Of a stretch of DNA of 64,000 nucleotides, positions 1 through 10,864 are shown piece after piece. The notes below the pieces were generated by a model. It did no database searches. It saw only the letters and a program-made list of their open reading frames with translations, and was not told the DNA's origin. Position 1 is the first letter of the stretch. The number at the start of each line of letters is the position of its first letter. The stretch spans positions 372,001-436,000 of the forward strand of contig NADL03000028.1 of NCBI GenBank assembly GCA_002205965.3, given 5' to 3'. The translations under genes were made by a program, and so were the position numbers. The DNA is from Kappaphycus alvarezii (Eukaryota > Rhodophyta > Florideophyceae > Gigartinales > Solieriaceae).

Positions 1-50
1 TTCCGGAAGAGGTTTCCTTGAATGGGCCGGCAAAGTCAATTGAGAAGGTT

Positions 51-350
51 TCAAAGAGACGGAAACTGGAAAGCTAGAGTTGTCTTATACTTTCGTATTG
101 GAGTGAATTTTTGACAGTTGTCGCAGCTTTTCACGAAATTATAGACGTCCTTATGGATACTGGGCCACCAGAATCTCTCAGTAACGAATTTTTTGGTTGT
201 TTCGAGATCCCAATGCCCTAACTCATCATGAAAAGTCCTCAAGATCTTCATTCTTTCTTTCAAAGGGGCCACTAGTCGAGGACCGGCTTTTGTGTGTCGG
301 AAGAGTTTCCCATTCCACAATGTAAAGCCTTTTGATTCCTGCGTACCCAA
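51..350 (-). pseudogene. Integrase zinc-binding (HHCC) domain of family A element
   Basis: The frame contains HDELGHWDLETTKK, FWWPSIHKDVYNFV and CDNCQKF, the HHCC zinc-binding module at the N-terminus of Ty3/gypsy integrases. The catalytic core would continue past base 1, outside the window. Confidence 0.8.
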
Positions 351-395
351 TTTCTGTGTTCAATCAACCTTTCTCATTTCTAGTCCATCAGGAAT

Positions 396-905
396 TTAAT
401 AGTCCGTGAATATTAGCTTCGTACTCGTTATTGTCGGCACTTGACTCGGCAACTCCGACGATGTCTCGGAAGCTTTTTCATTTGGAATCAGTGGATCCCT
501 CAAGCGGGATAGGTAATCGGCAGGCTGATTATTGCGTCCGGGCCTATACACAATTTCAAACCGATATTCTGCGAAAATGTCGAGCCATCGGGCCAAGCGG
601 TGATGTACATCTTTCTTTTGGAATGCTGTCTTAAGTGCCTGGTGATCAGTTATCAAGACAAATTTCTCGAGTGATAAAAGGTAACACGAAACTTTTTCAG
701 TGCGAAGACGACAGCTAGCGCTTCTTTCGCAGACTGAGTATCTCTTTTCCGCATCATTCAGAGTGCGACTTGCGAATTGAACAGGGTGTAGTCTTCCGTT
801 TTCATCTTTTTGGGACAAAACGGCACCCAAAGACCGTTCTGAGGCATCTGTCTCCACAACAATGGTCTCTTGAAATCTGGATACATGAGCACTGGGGGGA
901 CACAT
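396..905 (-). pseudogene. RNase H region of family A element
   Basis: Typical Ty3/gypsy RNase H landmarks are visible: VVETDASERSLGAVLSQ at the N-terminal side, [14 protein letters not shown], the TDHQAL block, and the closing NQPADYLSR motif. In the family this domain degrades the RNA strand of the RNA:DNA hybrid. It follows the reverse transcriptase region directly and precedes the integrase zinc-binding domain. Confidence 0.83.
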
Positions 906-922
906 AGCTTATCTTTAAGCTC

Positions 923-2123
923 TCAAATGCGTTGCATTTCCTTGTTCCATAAAATTTTCCGTTCTTCGTAGTGCTGGCATGTAACGGTGCTGCAGTTTGG
1001 CGAAATCTTTGATAAATCTCTGTAATATGAGGCCAGTCCTAAGAAGCTTCGAACCTCCGTCTTTGAAGCGGGCCTTGGTGCCAACTTGATTTTTTTCGTT
1101 TTCTCTGGATCCACTTTAATTCCCTCTTGATCGACGATATGACCGAGTAATTGGATAGACGTTTTCGCAAAGAAGCATTTGCTTAACTTAATTTTCAGGC
1201 TGTACGCATCTATTCTCCACCACAGTCTTGACATGCGATATGTGCTGATCCAAGGTTTTTGAGAATATCACTACATCATCGATATAAACTCTTGCAAATG
1301 GAAGTCCTTTCAAAACCTCGTTCATCATTCTTTGGAATGTAGCTGGGGCATTCATGAGACCAAAAGGCATCACTTCGAACCTGAATGTACCGGCTTTGCT
1401 GGTAAAAGTTGTTTTCCTTGCATTTTTCATCTAATGGAATCTGCCAATAACCAGTGTAAAGATCAATTGAGGTGAAGTATCTCCCGTCCTTCAAGTCCTC
1501 GAGGATTTCCTCCATTTCGGAATCGGAAATCGATCGGGTATCATTCTCTGGTTCAGTTGTCGGTAATCGACGCAAAAACGCAGCTTTCCATCCTTCTTTG
1601 GTGCGACCACAACTGGAAATGACCATGGGGATGAAACTGGCCGAATGATATCATTTTCCAGCATACTTGTAACATTCTCTGAGATAAATTGGTCATATTT
1701 TGGCGGTTGACGTCTAGGCCTGTGGTAAATTGGTTGAGTATCGGTAAGTTCAAATGAGTGAGTGACCGGTACACTTGCTTGTCTTAAATCTGATACACTC
1801 CATGCAATTACTTCAAATGATATTTTCAGTGAGGCGGGGCGGGAAGGTGCTGCACTTTTCCTTGATTTCTGCCATTTGGCGCCCTTTTTCTTCTTGATTC
1901 TCAACCTCAAATTTTGAAGGACCTTTTCCGGCGTGCTCACATCTTCAGATATGGAATCCGATATATTCCTGTTTTCCTTGCAATTGTAATCTTCTTTCAT
2001 GCTCCGAATTCCGTCCTTTGATTCGATATTATCGCAAAAAGAAACACATTCAGGTGTCACACCTACCCTAGAATTCCAGTCTTCATCTGTTTCAAACCCA
2101 GAATCATAATCATCCCATGCCAT
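923..2123 (-). pseudogene. Reverse transcriptase region of family A element
   Basis: Motifs of a Ty3/gypsy reverse transcriptase can be read in order: SSPWSFPVVVAPKKDG and RFCVDYRQLN (fingers), SIDLYTGYWQIPLD (motif A), MPFGLMNAPATFQ (motif B), and the catalytic YIDD box followed by VVIFS. A C-terminal LGHIVDQEGIKVDP block and FLGLASYYR lead into the connection domain. The region is in several pieces and is treated as a fossil. It sits between the protease and RNase H regions. Confidence 0.85.
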
Positions 2124-2125
2124 GT

Positions 2126-2797
2126 TCAGTATCCCCCGAGCGTACCCTTCTCCACTTCCGAAAGTGTTAGTTGGTTCGAATCTTCGCTGTCATAGCTAGA
2201 AGTGAAATCTTCACTGTCCGTTTCTTTCAAATCTACCGGATGTGTGCTTTTGTCGAAATCCAGGGGCATCTTCACGGTTCTGCCGTCAACATTAACTGAA
2301 ACGATTTGGTTGCCCAAGTCAATGCAGGTCCCTAGTCTTTCCATGGTAGGGCAGCCAATGATTGCATCGAAAGGGAGATCAGGCATGACAAGAAAGTCTA
2401 AATCAACTTTAGAGTCCCCAAAGAACACGGAAACCTTGTCAACAGTGCCCATGCATTTTGATACGGTTCCATCCGCCACAGTTATTCTTCGAGTAGTTGG
2501 AATAATTTCAAGACCTAGATCTGTCACCAAAGTTTCTGAAATAAGGTTTGGAACAGCGCCCGAATCGAAAAGAGCTTGGGTTTGCATTCCCAATACTTTG
2601 ACTGGTACTAGTTTAAGACGTCTTGGTGCTGTCGAGGCCGATTGAAGAAACAGTTTCTTACCCTTAGCGGACTTATTAGACCTGATAATTTTTTTGAGTT
2701 CTTTCCTCGCGTCCTCTGCGTCGCCCCTCAAAAGTTGACCAAACGTTATCCCAGTTGGGGCTGATGCAAGCTCAGCCACCAAATTGTACTTCTTCAC
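2126..2797 (-). CDS. Aspartic protease region of family A element
   Basis: The frame carries the retropepsin-like active site LFDSGA, followed downstream by the hydrophobic IIG motif (FDAIIGCPTM), which together mark a retroelement aspartic protease. It lies between gag and the reverse transcriptase region. The protease cuts the polyprotein during particle maturation. The last 35 residues are acidic and serine-rich, a linker toward the reverse transcriptase. Confidence 0.82.
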   Translation of the reverse strand: MKKYNLVAELASAPTGITFGQLLRGDAEDARKELKKIIRSNKSAKGKKLFLQSASTAPRRLKLVPVKVLGMQTQALFDSGAVPNLISETLVTDLGLEIIPTTRRITVADGTVSKCMGTVDKVSVFFGDSKVDLDFLVMPDLPFDAIIGCPTMERLGTCIDLGNQIVSVNVDGRTVKMPLDFDKSTHPVDLKETDSEDFTSSYDSEDSNQLTLSEVEKGTLGGY

Positions 2798-3029
2798 ATA
2801 TTCTAGTACGTCCTTTGGGATATCTTAAATTTCTTACTCTTTTTCGTCTTCTTGGCCGGAGTGACTCCACTCCTGGAACAACTTGATCAGACCTCTTGGT
2901 TCGAGGAGGTACAGGTGCTGGGATATGTTCCAGCATTCCATAATCTAGCCTAGGTTTTTCGATAAAATGTTCCCTTCCCCATCCCTTTTTGTCACATTGA
3001 CTTGACTGATTTCTTCAGCGATGGATACG

Positions 3030-3998
3030 TTACCGGCATCCGTCAACTTGTGATCCTTTCTGTTTTGTAAGATTTTCATCTCTGGTCCTGACTCGCTCCT
3101 CGTCCGATAAATTTGCTTTTCTGTTGTCTTTAGACCAGCAGTTACTTTCATGATGCCCATATCGACCGCACTTTCCACAACGAGTGTTTCTATGTGGATT
3201 ATCAGGACACCTATTTGCAAAGTGTCCAGGCTTGTGACAGTAGGAACAGACTTCTGCGGCCTTGGGGGCCCCAGACTGGTTCTTCTTAATGGTAAGAGTA
3301 AGGCTTTCCAACTGCGAGGTTATCATGTCAAGTCGATTATCGAATCGGGTTTCCAACCTTTCTTCCAAGTTTTTGACATCGCTCCTGACTGATTCCAATG
3401 CTGCTGCGCTAGTCGCTGGCCTTTGATAATTCTTTTCAGGATGCACGATCGGCATAGATGTACGGGTTTCCCTCGGTATTTCACTTAGTGACTGAAACGT
3501 CTCCGAATTTTTGACAAATTCTACTATGGTACCCTTCAGTTCAAAAGTGTGAGGGCCCTTGATGAGGAGGAAATCGGAGAGCCGCTTATCCCCCATCGCC
3601 GCCTTACGCAGCATTCCGTACTTGGCTTGGGCGTTGAACCCAGCCTTTTCATAGAGATCACACAAGTATACCAATGAGCTTAACAAATCGTCGAAGTTGA
3701 GCCGGGCCTCTATGGCGGTACGAATCATCTCATCTGGTTCTACCTGCTTAGCATATTCTTTCACAAGCCACTCACATACCTCACCGAAGTTACGCCCATT
3801 CCCGTTAAGAGACCACCCGTTGATAAACTTGGCCTTATATTTGTGCTTTGCGTCACCATGAAGATAGGCGAAGATACTTTCGGCCTTCTCTTCATCGCTC
3901 TTCTCACGCATCACAACGTTGACATATGTATAGAGAAACTCCTCAACGTCTTCATTCTTGCCCCCTGTGAACGTTATACGAGCAGCGTTGAGATCCAT
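3030..3998 (-). CDS. gag: Gag of family A Ty3/gypsy element
   Basis: A frame of about 322 codons begins with ATG about 90 bases inside the 5' LTR. The first 190 residues are helical and charged, as in Ty3-type capsid regions. Near residues 250-290 there are two CCHC zinc knuckles of the CX2CX4HX4C type (CSYCHKPGHFANRC and CGKCGRYGHHESNC), which in Gag proteins bind the packaged RNA. Length and layout fit a retrotransposon Gag. It lies directly upstream of the protease region of the same element. Confidence 0.88.
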   Translation of the reverse strand: MDLNAARITFTGGKNEDVEEFLYTYVNVVMREKSDEEKAESIFAYLHGDAKHKYKAKFINGWSLNGNGRNFGEVCEWLVKEYAKQVEPDEMIRTAIEARLNFDDLLSSLVYLCDLYEKAGFNAQAKYGMLRKAAMGDKRLSDFLLIKGPHTFELKGTIVEFVKNSETFQSLSEIPRETRTSMPIVHPEKNYQRPATSAAALESVRSDVKNLEERLETRFDNRLDMITSQLESLTLTIKKNQSGAPKAAEVCSYCHKPGHFANRCPDNPHRNTRCGKCGRYGHHESNCWSKDNRKANLSDEERVRTRDENLTKQKGSQVDGCR

Positions 3999-4087
3999 GA
4001 TTACAGAAAAGAAATCCCCTCGAATGGTTCCCTAAGACTGCTCAACTCGAATACCTCGGGTGCAACCCCCTCCACAAGAGTACCAAA

Positions 4088-4519
4088 TGATAGGGGTAAA
4101 TCGTCAGAAGAGATACTTAGAAACTACCCCAAGACGGAGGTGTTGCGAGCGACAAAAGTGCTACCGTGGTATAGTTGAACAAATAAAAAGGAGTGTATAT
4201 GGGAGAGAGTTGAGAGGGCTACAAGCAAGTATAAAAGGGGCAGGGTCTACCACTGATGCTCTGCGACCAGCTTAGGAAAAAGTTTTCTAGGGTCTGAAGT
4301 TGACTCTCAACTTCCTACTACTCGGAGCTTGACCTGAAGTTGTCTGCCAACTTGCTTGACCTCTCAAGGAGGAAGCACTTTACTCAGCTTATATAGACTT
4401 TCGGCTAATCCTAAAGTCTCAATCAAACATACTAAATACCATAAAACGCATTCACGGGAATCGTGTGAACCAGAGAGACCATTAGAAGATATTTCCTCAA
4501 GGTAAATATCTAGGTGCCA
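4088..4519 (-). repeat. 5' LTR of family A element
   Basis: This stretch lies upstream of gag on the minus strand and is shared with the solo copy at 43.6-44.2 kb. Both carry the block GGGTCTACCACTGATGCTCT, a CAACTTCCTACTACTCGG block and a TCGGCTAA block. On the minus strand the LTR appears to end in CA two bases before a TGGTACTC primer-binding-like site (about 4079-4086). The outer boundary is uncertain: similarity stops between 4499 and 4519. The copy is about 130 bp shorter internally than the solo LTR. Confidence 0.72.
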
Positions 4520-5404
4520 TACCCATGCCAGCCACCCATCGGCCAGGGGTGGGAATTGATGTGGCCATTATATAGACCTTTCAGAGTCACTCGTAGTATC
4601 ACCCACAACCTAGAACTGTACTGACATCCACTATGACAGCGTGTCCTAAAATAAAAAATCAACCGATGAATTTGCCACACTCACCCAAATTAAAAATATC
4701 TTGCAAATTCAAAAACTGTAAAAATATCTTCCCAGTTCCAATACTGTATACAATTATGGTCCTCATCTAAATTTTTTCGTGTGCGAATTTGCGCACATCA
4801 CATTGAAAGAGCAATTGTGCAAGAAGCAATGCATATGCCTGTGGAGGCTGCGGGAAGACTACCGGTGGAAATATCACCATGGCGGGGAAGGGCCACTCAT
4901 TGAGAAGCGATTGCATCGTCTAGACAGTTACGCTCTGGATTAGACGCTACATTTCAATTTCTGTAAATGGATCCCTGCTTTTCTCTCTTGAGGAACCATG
5001 TTCGCCAAGGCGAATGGGAAAACATGACTAGTCTTGGGCGGCATTTCCCAGGGGCTACGAAATGCAGTTAGGCATGGAGGGACCGCTTTAGGGAGTCAAC
5101 CTGAGTCGCAGAGCCTACTGGTTGTTAGATATAACAAGCGTATTAGATTGGCATTAAGGTATTTCAAAGTTCGAAGTGCAATGATACGGAATAGCTCAGT
5201 AACTTTTTCATTGTTTATTTTACACCTTGTATAAGTATTGCATATTTCAAATATTGACCTTGAATTGTCAGTAAAGAATACACTACTTGGTGAAATTCCA
5301 TAAAACTTTGACTCATAATATTTCAGAAATGGGACACTTATAACTAATGCGACAAATTCTTGTCACATCTATTTCAGAAATCATTTGCGTAAATTCCATT
5401 CTCT
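4520..5404. other. Intergenic, no gene recognised; small hairpin
   Basis: No convincing coding frame. A short perfect hairpin (TGTGCG, 6-base loop, CGCACA) lies at 4780-4797. The section 4800-5110 is richer in G+C than its surroundings and may be a decayed repeat, but I cannot place it. Confidence 0.4.
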
Positions 5405-5689
5405 TTATTTGTAAAATTTTATTATAAGTCGTAAAAAGTCAACCTTATCTAAAATTCTCGTCTTAATAACAGTGTAGATGAAGAAAGGATCACAACACAC
5501 ACGACATAAATCTACCCTAAAAAAATTTTCATGTACGAAGGGCCAGTACAATCTTTGACGGTTATAGTTTTCGTCTGTATACTTTAATGTACCAAGCGAG
5601 TAGAATAGGTAATTAATGGCCATCCAATCACCTTTTCTTGCCATAAGCACGGCAAAACTTTCCGAGTCTCCCAAGGTAGGGGAAATCAT
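5405..5689 (-). CDS. ORF, weak ankyrin-like look
   Basis: An ATG-initiated frame of 94 codons in AT-rich DNA. I do not recognise it with confidence. The stretch RKGDWMAINYLFYSLGTL followed by DENYNRQRLYW and HENF resembles a degenerate ankyrin repeat (charged-Gly-D/N, INYLL, then D-x-x-N-R-x-L), and a second weaker unit may follow. Its ATG overlaps the stop region of the small spliced frame at 5690-5912 on the same strand, so the two may be exons of one gene joined by a further intron I cannot define. Alternatives are a chance ORF or a decayed gene. Confidence 0.35.
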   Translation of the reverse strand: MISPTLGDSESFAVLMARKGDWMAINYLFYSLGTLKYTDENYNRQRLYWPFVHENFFRVDLCRVCCDPFFIYTVIKTRILDKVDFLRLIIKFYK

Positions 5690-5912
5690 GACATTGTCGT
5701 CCTTTCATGCAGATTAAGACCCTTTGCAGATGTTTTATTAGTTGTTCCACGAATCTCAAAATTATGCTTTCTGTACCTGAAAAAAAAACATATTTGTTGG
5801 TAATTTATTTAATTTTGTAATTAAATGAGGGTATCGTACTCACGTTAGTCACCTGTACTCACCTGGATACTTTATTTGTACTTTCGCTTTGCTTTTCTAG
5901 GTCAAATGTCAT
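5690..5912 (-). CDS. Two-exon small ORF upstream of the ankyrin-like frame
   Basis: Exon 1 (5912 down to 5863) starts MTFDLEKQSESTNKVS. Exon 2 (from 5776) stays open for 29 more codons (YRKHNFEIRGTTNKTS...) to a TGA at 5688-5690. The exons flank a canonical intron, and the reading frame is maintained across it. I do not recognise the product. It may be the 5' end of a longer gene including the ORF at 5405-5689. Confidence rests on the splice signals, not on homology. Confidence 0.4.
5777..5862 (-). other. Predicted spliceosomal intron, 86 nt
   Basis: On the minus strand the donor is CCAG/GTGAGT, and the acceptor is a run of T ending in CAG. A CTAAC element occurs inside, though closer to the donor than usual. 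The length is typical of fungal introns. A second GTGAGT lies 19 nt inside the intron and could be an alternative donor. Confidence 0.55.
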
Positions 5913-6785
5913 CTTGAATTAGGTTTTCACTTAAGATTAGATCTAAAATGAATATATAATAAATAAAATCTATAGTTTGGTAAATATTGACTCTTTCTTA
6001 TTATGAAAATAGTGGGAATGACCTCAGCATTATATTGGATACTACATCTCCATTATATAAGAATTGGACTGATATTATGTGTAATGCCTGATTTTAGCAA
6101 GATGAAGTTTTTTCGATTCAATATAGTATGTCCAAAATGTTTATTTGAACATAATCAATCTTCAAACGGCTAAAATATATTAAGATTATCTGAAAATACT
6201 TTAGAGATTTATTTTAGCTGAAATCAATTGCAAATATTTCAATGGGACAAATACAAACCTAGTAGTACGTGAAGATTTCGATAATTGAAAACCAAAGAAT
6301 GTAATTTAAAAATAATTTTTGCTACCAATGCTAATTAAATATCACAACTACTTTCAAAATAATGGTAACGCTTTTTGTAGGATATTTTGTCAGTTCTGCT
6401 GGTATTGATATATGTACTGGTTAAGAATACTCTATACCTTTATCGCCTACCTGTCCTATTTAATCACTCCTGCGATTTTATTTTATGATTTTGTGCAATT
6501 TTATATGTTTTGTAATCCGAAAAATGACTTACTTATTATGTTTTATCCTCGCGTCGAAGGGGCTGAATTGGATAGATGATCTTAACTGACAACTGTTGTT
6601 TTTTGTGTTCGTGTTATACTCGAAAGGCGATAGGAGAAATAAAATATTGGTACTTCTAATTCTGAGTTCTGTAGTGCAATCTGTTGACTATCATGGAGAT
6701 AAATTTTCTCCCGATAGATAGATGACCCTTTAGGAGGGGTACCAATAAGGGCGGAATGATGGCGCAGTTTACTTCGTCTGAAACT
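5913..6785. other. AT-rich intergenic, nothing recognised
   Basis: No long frame, no RNA gene signature and no repeat of the families found elsewhere in the window. Confidence 0.4.
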
Positions 6786-6789
6786 TCTA

Positions 6790-6870
6790 GCGGGGGTCTA
6801 AACGGAGATTAGAAAGAAGGGAAGGACAAAACAGAAACGGTTCTGCGCCTCGGTGACCCTGTGAATAGAT
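6790..6870 (+). repeat. Inverted-pair repeat, left copy
   Basis: A stretch around AGAAACGGTTCTGCG is found again in inverse orientation at about 9055-9125, with roughly 70 bp of flanking similarity (CGGAG...GAAA...AAG...AAAA). It sits in a local GC-richer patch (6720-6950). It may be two copies of a dispersed repeat or the ends of one decayed element. Confidence 0.45.
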
Positions 6871-9054
6871 CGACGGATAAAGGCAGTCGAGGCTGCGGCA
6901 GTACAGCTTGCGCCTTGTGCACATGCATGGGGATCATTTGGCTCTCGAGACAGTGAGCGCTTTAGGTATTAACTATTTATTATTACAATAACTCTAACTA
7001 ACCGTTTAGAATACAACTCTAACTTTAGATTTCCCTTTACGATAAGGAATATGAGATAAGCATTGGAATTGTCTTGAAACAAATAAACTCCGTATCGACT
7101 ACAAGTTAAATCAAAATAATAACCCTGGAATACACAATTTCGCACATTTTGATCGAAACCAGGGATTTATTCATGTATGTGGGTTCTCTTCTACCTATTG
7201 CGCAGCATTTAAAGAAAGTTTATCATTTCTTTATTAATCGATTTTACTTTTCAATTGTTACCGTAACAAGGAATAAACTCACTGTCTGGGAAGTTCAAAA
7301 GACGCAAACTACGCTAAGATGCTCTTTCTGTGAGTTAAAGGTGTAGATCTGGACGTTTTTCATGAGACGGTGCACCGAAGGCGTTGATCTTATGGCATCC
7401 CATATTTTTTGCAGGACGGTGTAAGTACAAGCCAGTGGAGGATACAAAGCGATGAAGAAAAATCCTGACTACAGTGTCTCTCAGTGGAATAAGGCCTTAC
7501 AAGGAAAGATATAAGCTGAAAAATTGGGCCCCAATCTTTCCTGGGAATTTTACAATTTAATCACTTTTCCAGGCTTTATTTTAACTCTGAGGGAAGAAGC
7601 TACGCATAATATTGAATACGAAATGGAGTATACCTGAATAAAACCAGAATCTAGATCAATAATCCTAGTTAGAATCAATATTCAAGAAATAGATGAAGAT
7701 AGGTCATATGCTGGACCAAAAGAGTTTATATTGAAAGTTTAGATACAGGAAACGGCTTTTTCATATAATCTGCATAAACGCCATTTAGTTTCATCCATGC
7801 ATCTTGTTTTGGCGCCAAATCATAAGTAATTACCAAGTTCGCTCACCAAAAGACATCCAAGAGGCTGTTCAATTTCCTGAGATGAGAAATATGGCGCAAT
7901 TGTTGCACAAGCGATGGAGACTTCACTCTTTCGGTCGTGAATTTAGGGAAAATACATAGTTAACTGCCTAAACTGCTTGCGTAAAGCTGACGGATATCAA
8001 CTAGAAGTCTATATTTTGGAATGGGACGATGAGGATTCGAAATATAACGTTTATGGTCGCAGATTGAGGCAAAAAACTTAACACAACGAAAAGACTGATC
8101 GCATCTTTTCTTTACATTTAAAATGATCAATTACTTCAAATTACCTCGTCCATGAGGATCAAAATGCACAAAATAGCGGTCCGGGTTGGAACATCCAAAA
8201 CATCGCCACAGGGGCATCGAGGCCACCAATTGATCAAAGGAGGTATGCTATGACTTGTTTCACATTGCAAAGACCATCTTCGTATAATCAAAACTATGAA
8301 GCGCTATCATCTGTGGAGAGGCTGGGCGTGAAATCGAGAGGTTCTGTTATCTTTAAGCATATAGTATTCGGGGTAAATCATCACGCTTGAGGTAGAAATT
8401 GTCAGTTCTCATGTGTCGTAGTAGGAAAATAATAGCCCTCGAGTTACGGACCTGCACAGAAAAAGAGAAAATGCGCGGAGCACCTCATTCGGTTAGACCA
8501 GAAAGACGCTGATGGTAAGCCGGTAAGTTACCACTAATTCTTATTATTCACCCGCTATTTTAGTGGTGTACCTCTACATTTCCGTAGAAACTTCGGACGG
8601 AAAATGGAGGCCGGTACTGTCACGGCATGCTACCATCAAGATTTGCTGTGACATGAAGAAGTTTATTTCTTTAATATTATTCTCCGTCACTTCATTCTTG
8701 TCCGTCGCAGAAAATTTTCATCTGGTTCCACACTGAATCAAGTAAGAATTGTAATGTACGCCTCCACAGGTCTTACAGCCTATATTATTAAAATATGTCT
8801 TCCAACAGTAGAACAACCAACTTACGTAACTTTAACCAGCTAGAACTATGCTGAAGCGAGAACATGTGACCACTGCAGTTGTCTGCCGCAAATTTTGTAT
8901 GGCCTAAATTACGACTTAAAACTGCATGCAAAGAGTTTTTCATTGTTAATAAGAATATATAGAAGCTATTTACAGAAAAATAATTTTTCAGCTTCGTATG
9001 GGACCATTGCAGTTCTCATTGCCGTCACTACTCTGGCACGACTTGACACGCTGA
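6871..9054. other. No gene recognised
   Basis: Only short open frames. A stretch at about 7.87-8.25 kb has fairly continuous plus-strand coding-like sequence interrupted by stops, and could be a decayed transposase or other gene. No family motif is visible. Confidence 0.3.
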
Positions 9055-9125
9055 TGTAATGACAGCCTCCAGGAGACGCAGAACCGTTTCTATTTTAATC
9101 TTTGCCTTTCTCCAAACTCCGCCGA
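9055..9125 (-). repeat. Inverted-pair repeat, right copy
   Basis: Reverse-complement partner of the segment near 6790-6870, sharing AGAAACGGTTCTGCG and weaker flanks. No transposase motif was recognised in the 2.2 kb between the two copies. Confidence 0.45.
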
Positions 9126-10522
9126 GATTCCCCTTGCTACAGTATCAGATGATGAAATAAACTTTCTCATAATACTCCATCTACTCTTGAAACAGGAGAG
9201 AAAAAATACTATTCTAAAACAGAAGGACCTAAAAGTGCGTATTGCTATCGCATTCGGTCCACTTATTCATAATATAAACTCAAGAAAATGTCTATTCGTT
9301 AGCTCTGGTTCTCTATTGAAGCCAGTTGGGCCAAGCCAGTTTTTGGCACTCATCAAGGTCAGCATTTGCGAGGAGCCTACAAATACATTATCCAGGATGC
9401 GCATTTTTTTACAACGATTTATTTGATTCCATCCAACTTCATTCAAAGATGAACTGGTGATTCCAGTTACTAGGAATGCGAATCAAAGAAGATCAGGCCC
9501 AAGAGTGACACAGACCAGAGCTGTTACGATTATCGTACCCCCGGTCAAATCACATAAAGGTATAATAGCAACATTGAAGTTCGGATAAGTTCGAAAAATC
9601 ACGTAATCCAATATAGGGTATAACTACTGTTTTAATTCCAGAAAGACTTGCCCCGGATATATACTCAACATGAATAGACGAGAGGTGCATATATGTACAT
9701 ATGTATGTTTACATATGTGCTAGTTAGAAAGGCGCGTTACTCAGTAACGAGGAAATGTAGTATTGTTTCAGAATATCTACAAGCAAAAATACACAAATGA
9801 TTCAACATGTCAAGTAAGGCTGATTAAACGGGTTACAAGTTAATTCATCATCATATTTCGTATACATTCCTGTTTTGTAGAATTTCAACGTAAGAATCCA
9901 ATTAGCAGTTCAGCAATACACTAATATCGTGAATTTGTCAGAGCCGACTGGTTTTACTGCATCGAAAAACAGAAATTGATAAATTAAAAGTTATCTAATT
10001 TTGAGTGGAACGATGTGCACTGGTAAATCCAGAGGAATTTAAAATTATTAACATCTAAGATTCAATTGATAAGTCATAGACCAAAGAAATAAAACAAACT
10101 GAAGTAGATTAACAACTGATATCAAGCCCACATCCAAAAAATGTATATCCCAATGTGTTTTCAAGTTTGCATTCTCGTTGACCAGACCATGTAAAGCAGA
10201 AAATAATAACAAGTAGAAACTTTCTGAGTAGTCGTGAGGATCTACTACGCAAAAGTCCATAATGCTGACCCAGACTATAAAAATGAAGACTCGACATCAT
10301 TCTTGATAAATTCCCGCTAAACATGATAGTAATCGATAAAGAAAACAACTACCGTAGGAGAACAAAAACTCTGAATCTGTCTTTAAATTCATTCTCCTTT
10401 TCCTAATTCCTATAATGGGTAATCCGAGCTTTGAATACTGTTTTTCATCATCCAAAATTTGATTCTGTATAAAATATGGCTGTACTGTATACTATATTGA
10501 AGTCCGTAGGATTTTTGCATAC
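9126..10522. other. AT-rich intergenic, nothing recognised
   Basis: Short ORFs only. A small ATATGTACATATGTATG-type alternating run lies near 9690-9715. Confidence 0.35.
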
Positions 10523-10864
10523 CTAAACTTTTGAGTAGGAATTTATAAATTGTTTTGTTCTGTATTTTGCATTCAAAGTAGTATGAAATATAATGCTAGA
10601 TGCCTGACGAAGTAAAAATCGATAACGGTAAAATAGAGATCTTTTTGTTCCGAGGATTTCAGTTTTGTTCCAGGTAATAATTATTTCATGGGTATCGATC
10701 CCATTTCTTCCTCTAGGTAGAATATAAATTAGATTTTCAGATGAAGCTATTTTCCGTTTCAATAGGTATATGTTGAAGAGAAAATGATTATTCAGAGTCT
10801 GATAAATTTTGCCGATTTTTGATCCGTTATAAACCGCCCTTGGCGATGGAACACAATCAAACAA
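10523..10864 (-). CDS. Orphan open frame of about 113 codons
   Basis: An open frame without an ATG near its 5' end, in AT-rich DNA where stops should be frequent. The central part reads LPRGRNGIDTHEIIITWN and is basic overall. The product is not recognised. About 90 bases upstream an ATG opens a short hydrophobic peptide (MNLFIFLLT...) before a possible GTAATT donor, so a leader exon is conceivable but unproven. It could equally be a decayed exon or chance. Confidence 0.22.
   Translation of the reverse strand: MFDCVPSPRAVYNGSKIGKIYQTLNNHFLFNIYLLKRKIASSENLIYILPRGRNGIDTHEIIITWNKTEILGTKRSLFYRYRFLLRQASSIIFHTTLNAKYRTKQFINSYSKV

Larger units (their letters stand above)
1..4519 (-). mobile_element. 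Ty3/gypsy LTR element (family A), cut by window start
   Basis: Read on the minus strand, the parts come in the order LTR, gag, protease, reverse transcriptase, RNase H, integrase zinc-binding domain. This is the Ty3/gypsy order. The rest of integrase and the 3' LTR lie beyond the window start. The element is broken, with several breaks across pol, although gag is still one long frame. Related LTR copies occur at about 36.7, 43.6 and 58.8 kb, so the family is multi-copy here. Age is probably moderate: domains are easily read, but the LTRs differ visibly between copies. Family assignment is from domain order and motifs; no database was searched. Confidence 0.9.

Noticed and set aside
431-634. 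Plus-strand ORF inside the gypsy pol region
   Set aside because: Antisense shadow of the RNase H region, which carries clear motifs. The same applies to other plus-strand frames at 2.2-4.2 kb.
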